Shown: in pieces, positions 61,402 to 64,000 of the stretch
Layout: each line of letters starts with the position of its first letter
How positions within the stretch are numbered: the first letter of the stretch is position 1
NCBI RefSeq assembly: GCF_020740795.1
Contig: NC_067296.1
Coordinates: 7,107,001 to 7,171,000, forward strand
From: Apus apus
Taxonomy: Eukaryota > Chordata > Aves > Apodiformes > Apodidae
Length of the DNA: 64,000 nucleotides
Reading direction: 5' to 3'
Notes under the pieces: model-generated
Seen by the model: only the letters and a program-made list of their open reading frames with translations
Told to the model about the DNA's origin: nothing
The model's database searches: none
Translations under genes and position numbers: made by a program

Positions 61402-61429
61402 TTATTGCGCACCCAACTGTGCGCAGTAA
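61402..61429 (+). other. STAU1: Hairpin in STAU1 3' UTR
   Basis: TTATTGCGCAC and GTGCGCAGTAA pair over 11 bp (one G-U wobble) around the 6-nt loop CCAACT. CpG-containing GCGC is rare in this AT-rich UTR. Confidence 0.6.
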
Positions 61430-61554
61430 AGTTTTTTGCATATGGTCCAGGTAAAGCACGATAGCCTTGCAAGTTAAGTACTGCTTCAGTTCATTGTTTA
61501 CGCTGGAAATTTTTTCTCCCCATGGAATGTAAGTAAAACGTAGTGTTTGTCACC

Positions 61555-61560
61555 AATAAA
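61555..61560 (+). terminator. STAU1: STAU1 poly(A) signal
   Basis: AATAAA in CACCAATAAATGG, followed by a T9 tract and GGTTAATTT. It is the first canonical signal after the main stop codon. Confidence 0.75.
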
Positions 61561-62377
61561 TGGTAATACTAAATTTTTTTTTGGTTAATTTATTCTCGTA
61601 TGCCACGACAGGGGCTGCTTTTTTTTTTAATATAGGATTTGTAATGCTTGTGATATAGTACGGGCAGTATTGTAAAGCTATGGAGTAACTGTACAATGGT
61701 TATCAATTACATATAAATAACTACTATTTAGTTATGTGGAAGATGTGAAAACCTGGCAAGGTCAAGGAAATTCAAAAGTAATGTGGGTACATTTTGTTAT
61801 TTGTGCCACAGTGTGTTAGTGCAACTGTATTAATGGGAGCTTAAACTGGAGTTGTGATTATGACAAGAAACCTGGCACGACAGGTTGGTATGATTTCAAA
61901 GTTTAAGTCTCTACTTTTAAGTTTCCTTGTTTGCTTGTAATTTGAGTCATAACCTTGCCTTGTACTTAGTAATTTTCTGGGGGGTAGTGCTTTCAAAACA
62001 AAACCTTCCCTCTAGCAACTAAAGCTGGCAGTGTAGCCTGACACATGACAGTGTATCGTTTGGATGTGAACTACCTTCAGTGTGTACTTACCTGGTAATC
62101 TGTAGCAGCACTTCCTAAAAACCTGTTTGCAGAGTGTGTAGTAACTGTTGTCACAGAAAGCAGCTGCTGCACATGCTGTGTCTCAAAGCTAAATGTCTTG
62201 GCCATCTTAATTGCATTATGAAAAGCAATTGGGCCACATTAACTGCATACCAAATTTTATTTAATCAAGTTGGGTTTGATCATAAGCAAAAAAAAATTGT
62301 AAAGTTTTTGGGGTTTGTTTTTTGATTTTGTTTTGTTTTTTTTTACATTTGTAGAACTAAATGCTGTACATTTAAAA

Positions 62378-62383
62378 ATTAAA
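62378..62383 (+). terminator. STAU1: Possible distal STAU1 poly(A) signal
   Basis: ATTAAA preceded by a TGTACAT element and followed by a GCTTTGTATTG stretch. It would extend the 3' UTR by about 800 nt. Usage is not shown by the sequence. Confidence 0.3.
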
Positions 62384-62399
62384 AGAAACTTGCTAGGCT

Positions 62400-64000
62400 G
62401 AGGCTTTGTATTGCAAATTCTTACAACTTAGAAACTACTCAACAATTTATATTGGAAATTGGATACCACATTAAGAGTGGTGTAAATGGTCTCCCTACTT
62501 TTATCTGTTGCTACTTAGGAGTTTTCTCCTTGCAGTGGAACTAGAGCCTATTCTTCTATTTTGCAGTATTCATTTGTTGGTAATGCTGTTTCATATGAAC
62601 CTGGATTAAGGCACTTTGCTGTAGGTACCTCTGTTTCAGTACTCTTGAACACATCTGTCATTTTGGAGGTGCTGTGTAAGAGGAGGTTCTTTTGTCAAAG
62701 CCCTTTTAATCACAGCCTCATGATGGAAGACTTCAGGTCACTATGTGGATTCTAGGTAAGCCAGTTTGTTCCAGATATAAGTGGGTTTCTTCTAGAGCAC
62801 TACAGTTACTTGCTTTTTCTGTTGTCTCCTCTGTACTTGAGGCAGCAAAGACCAAGAGTGATTACATATTATATATAATCACCTGAAGGCTTTATATGAC
62901 ACTTGTTATAGTAACATGTTCTACAAAGAATACAAATAAGAGAAAACTGAGGTGAAGGTGAAATTCTCTGACTGGTGTAGCTTAGCAGGCTAGTACTGGG
63001 ATAAAGCATACATTTCTGAGTAGGAGCAACATGCTTTCTGCAAGACACCTTCACCTTTCTGGATTCTTTCTTTGAACTTTCCATTTTTCTTTTTGATCTT
63101 AAGAAACCTTTTGACTAGAAGTGAGTAAGCTGGAGCTTCCAAATACAAGTATCAGTGTATGTTAGCTCAGGCTTCATACTACACATTTCAGTAATAATCC
63201 CATTATAGAAAATTTAAGCTTGAGATCTGTTCCAAAATTACTGTCTCATATTCACAACTTAATTGGTTAGGATTGTTCTACCACAAGCAAATTTTACCAA
63301 GCATTTTTTCTCCCCATTATCTTATTTGACTCTGCTTAAATTACCACAAAATCTTAGTAAATTAATGCATGTTTTTCTGTGTGTCTCCAAAAGTATTTGG
63401 CAGTATGGCTGCACTAACCTGAGTGTACATTCATCAAATTGCAAAATTTTGCACTCAAAACAGTTCAGCTGCAGAGCTTCCCTTTAATCACTTTCAAATG
63501 GGAGTAAGGAAAGTGGCATATTTAGTCCAATCTATCAGGCTAGTAACTATTGTACTAACAATCTGAGATAGTGATCTTGTTTCTTTTCAGAATGTACCAC
63601 ATTATTATCCCAGTCTCTTAAATCGTGTAGCCAGTGTTCTGCAAGTAGGGCTGCCCTTAGGTCACTGCTCCCAAGTGCAGAGGAGGGAGGTCTGATCTTA
63701 AGGGGCCTCCACTCCTGATTTAGGAACTTGTAATGGGGTGATTCCTGAGGAGAGAGGTCACTGGGGCACAGGGGATGTGACATGGCAGAACGAGTCACTG
63801 AATTTCAGTAGTCTTCATTTGGACCTTTTTTAATGACTCTGCCCATCCTACTTCCACATGTGGAGTATATGGGCTCAAAGGAAGCAGCTGATGAGGAGTT
63901 TGGAAACCAGATTCTGGAAATAGATATGTTCATTTTCCAGTGGTTCAGCTTGTAAATAAGATCAGCAGAGACCAGACAGTGTAGGTAATATATTTTCCTT
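62400..64000. other. Region downstream of STAU1, no gene supported
   Basis: AT-rich, with short unrelated open frames on both strands. 63590-63800 is slightly GC-richer and may be old repeat DNA, but I cannot name it. The next gene is not reached or not recognisable. Confidence 0.5.

Larger units (their letters stand above)
60681..61580 (+). other. STAU1: STAU1 3' UTR (main form)
   Basis: AT-rich stretch from the TAA to about 20 nt past AATAAA at 61555-61560. It contains a G-run at about 61167-61180 and a perfect hairpin at 61402-61429. A longer form could run to the ATTAAA at 62378-62383. Confidence 0.7.

Noticed and set aside
62561-62755. A 64-codon + strand frame followed by a GTAAG donor-like site downstream of STAU1
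   Set aside because: No family resemblance and no supporting acceptor or start context; donor-like hexamers are common by chance.
1-64000. CRISPR arrays, bacterial operons, integrated phage or a novel defence system
   Set aside because: There are no direct-repeat arrays and no prokaryotic gene structure; this is vertebrate intron-exon DNA throughout.

Overview
The window is vertebrate nuclear DNA, almost certainly from a bird. It holds two multi-exon genes with GT-AG introns, both read on the + strand: CSE1L (exportin-2/CAS) and STAU1 (Staufen-1). The avian assignment rests on CR1 retroposon 3' ends (best at 52095-52241 and 45030-45132), a fragment matching an LTR family I know from songbird genomes (about 13640-14045), short introns and compact spacing.

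Layout. 1-1290 is non-coding and ends in a strong poly(A) signal on the + strand; it is probably the 3' UTR of the gene upstream, by synteny ARFGEF2. 1480-2700 is a CpG island with the CSE1L promoter and non-coding exon 1. CSE1L coding sequence runs 4643-23893 in 24 coding exons. All junctions were joined by hand and give an uninterrupted 971-residue protein, the length of human CSE1L. Its 3' UTR ends near 24330. 24331-29690 is AT-rich intergenic DNA with no gene I can support. 29740-30880 is a second CpG island with the STAU1 promoter. STAU1 coding sequence runs 40733-60680 in 14 coding exons (689 residues with all exons), after an intron of about 10 kb that may hold an optional 5' UTR exon. 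Its 3' UTR ends near 61580, possibly near 62400. Nothing is supportable after that.

Function. CSE1L returns importin-alpha to the cytoplasm. Staufen-1 binds double-stranded RNA and acts in mRNA transport, translation and decay. The two genes are neighbours and do not form a pathway.

Main points of interest: (1) STAU1 keeps two in-frame exons encoding dsRBD1, the domain present in STAU2 but absent from canonical mammalian STAU1; (2) CSE1L and STAU1 lie head-to-tail here, whereas from memory they are tail-to-tail in human and mouse; (3) an alternative acceptor exactly 18 nt upstream would add six residues to dsRBD3; (4) the STAU1 C-terminus is encoded by a separate last exon unlike the short mammalian end, with an intronic poly(A) signal that could give a shorter form; (5) the STAU1 3' UTR has an 11-bp hairpin; (6) the STAU1 promoter carries two ZNF143-like sites and a YY1 site. 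I found no previously unknown gene system.
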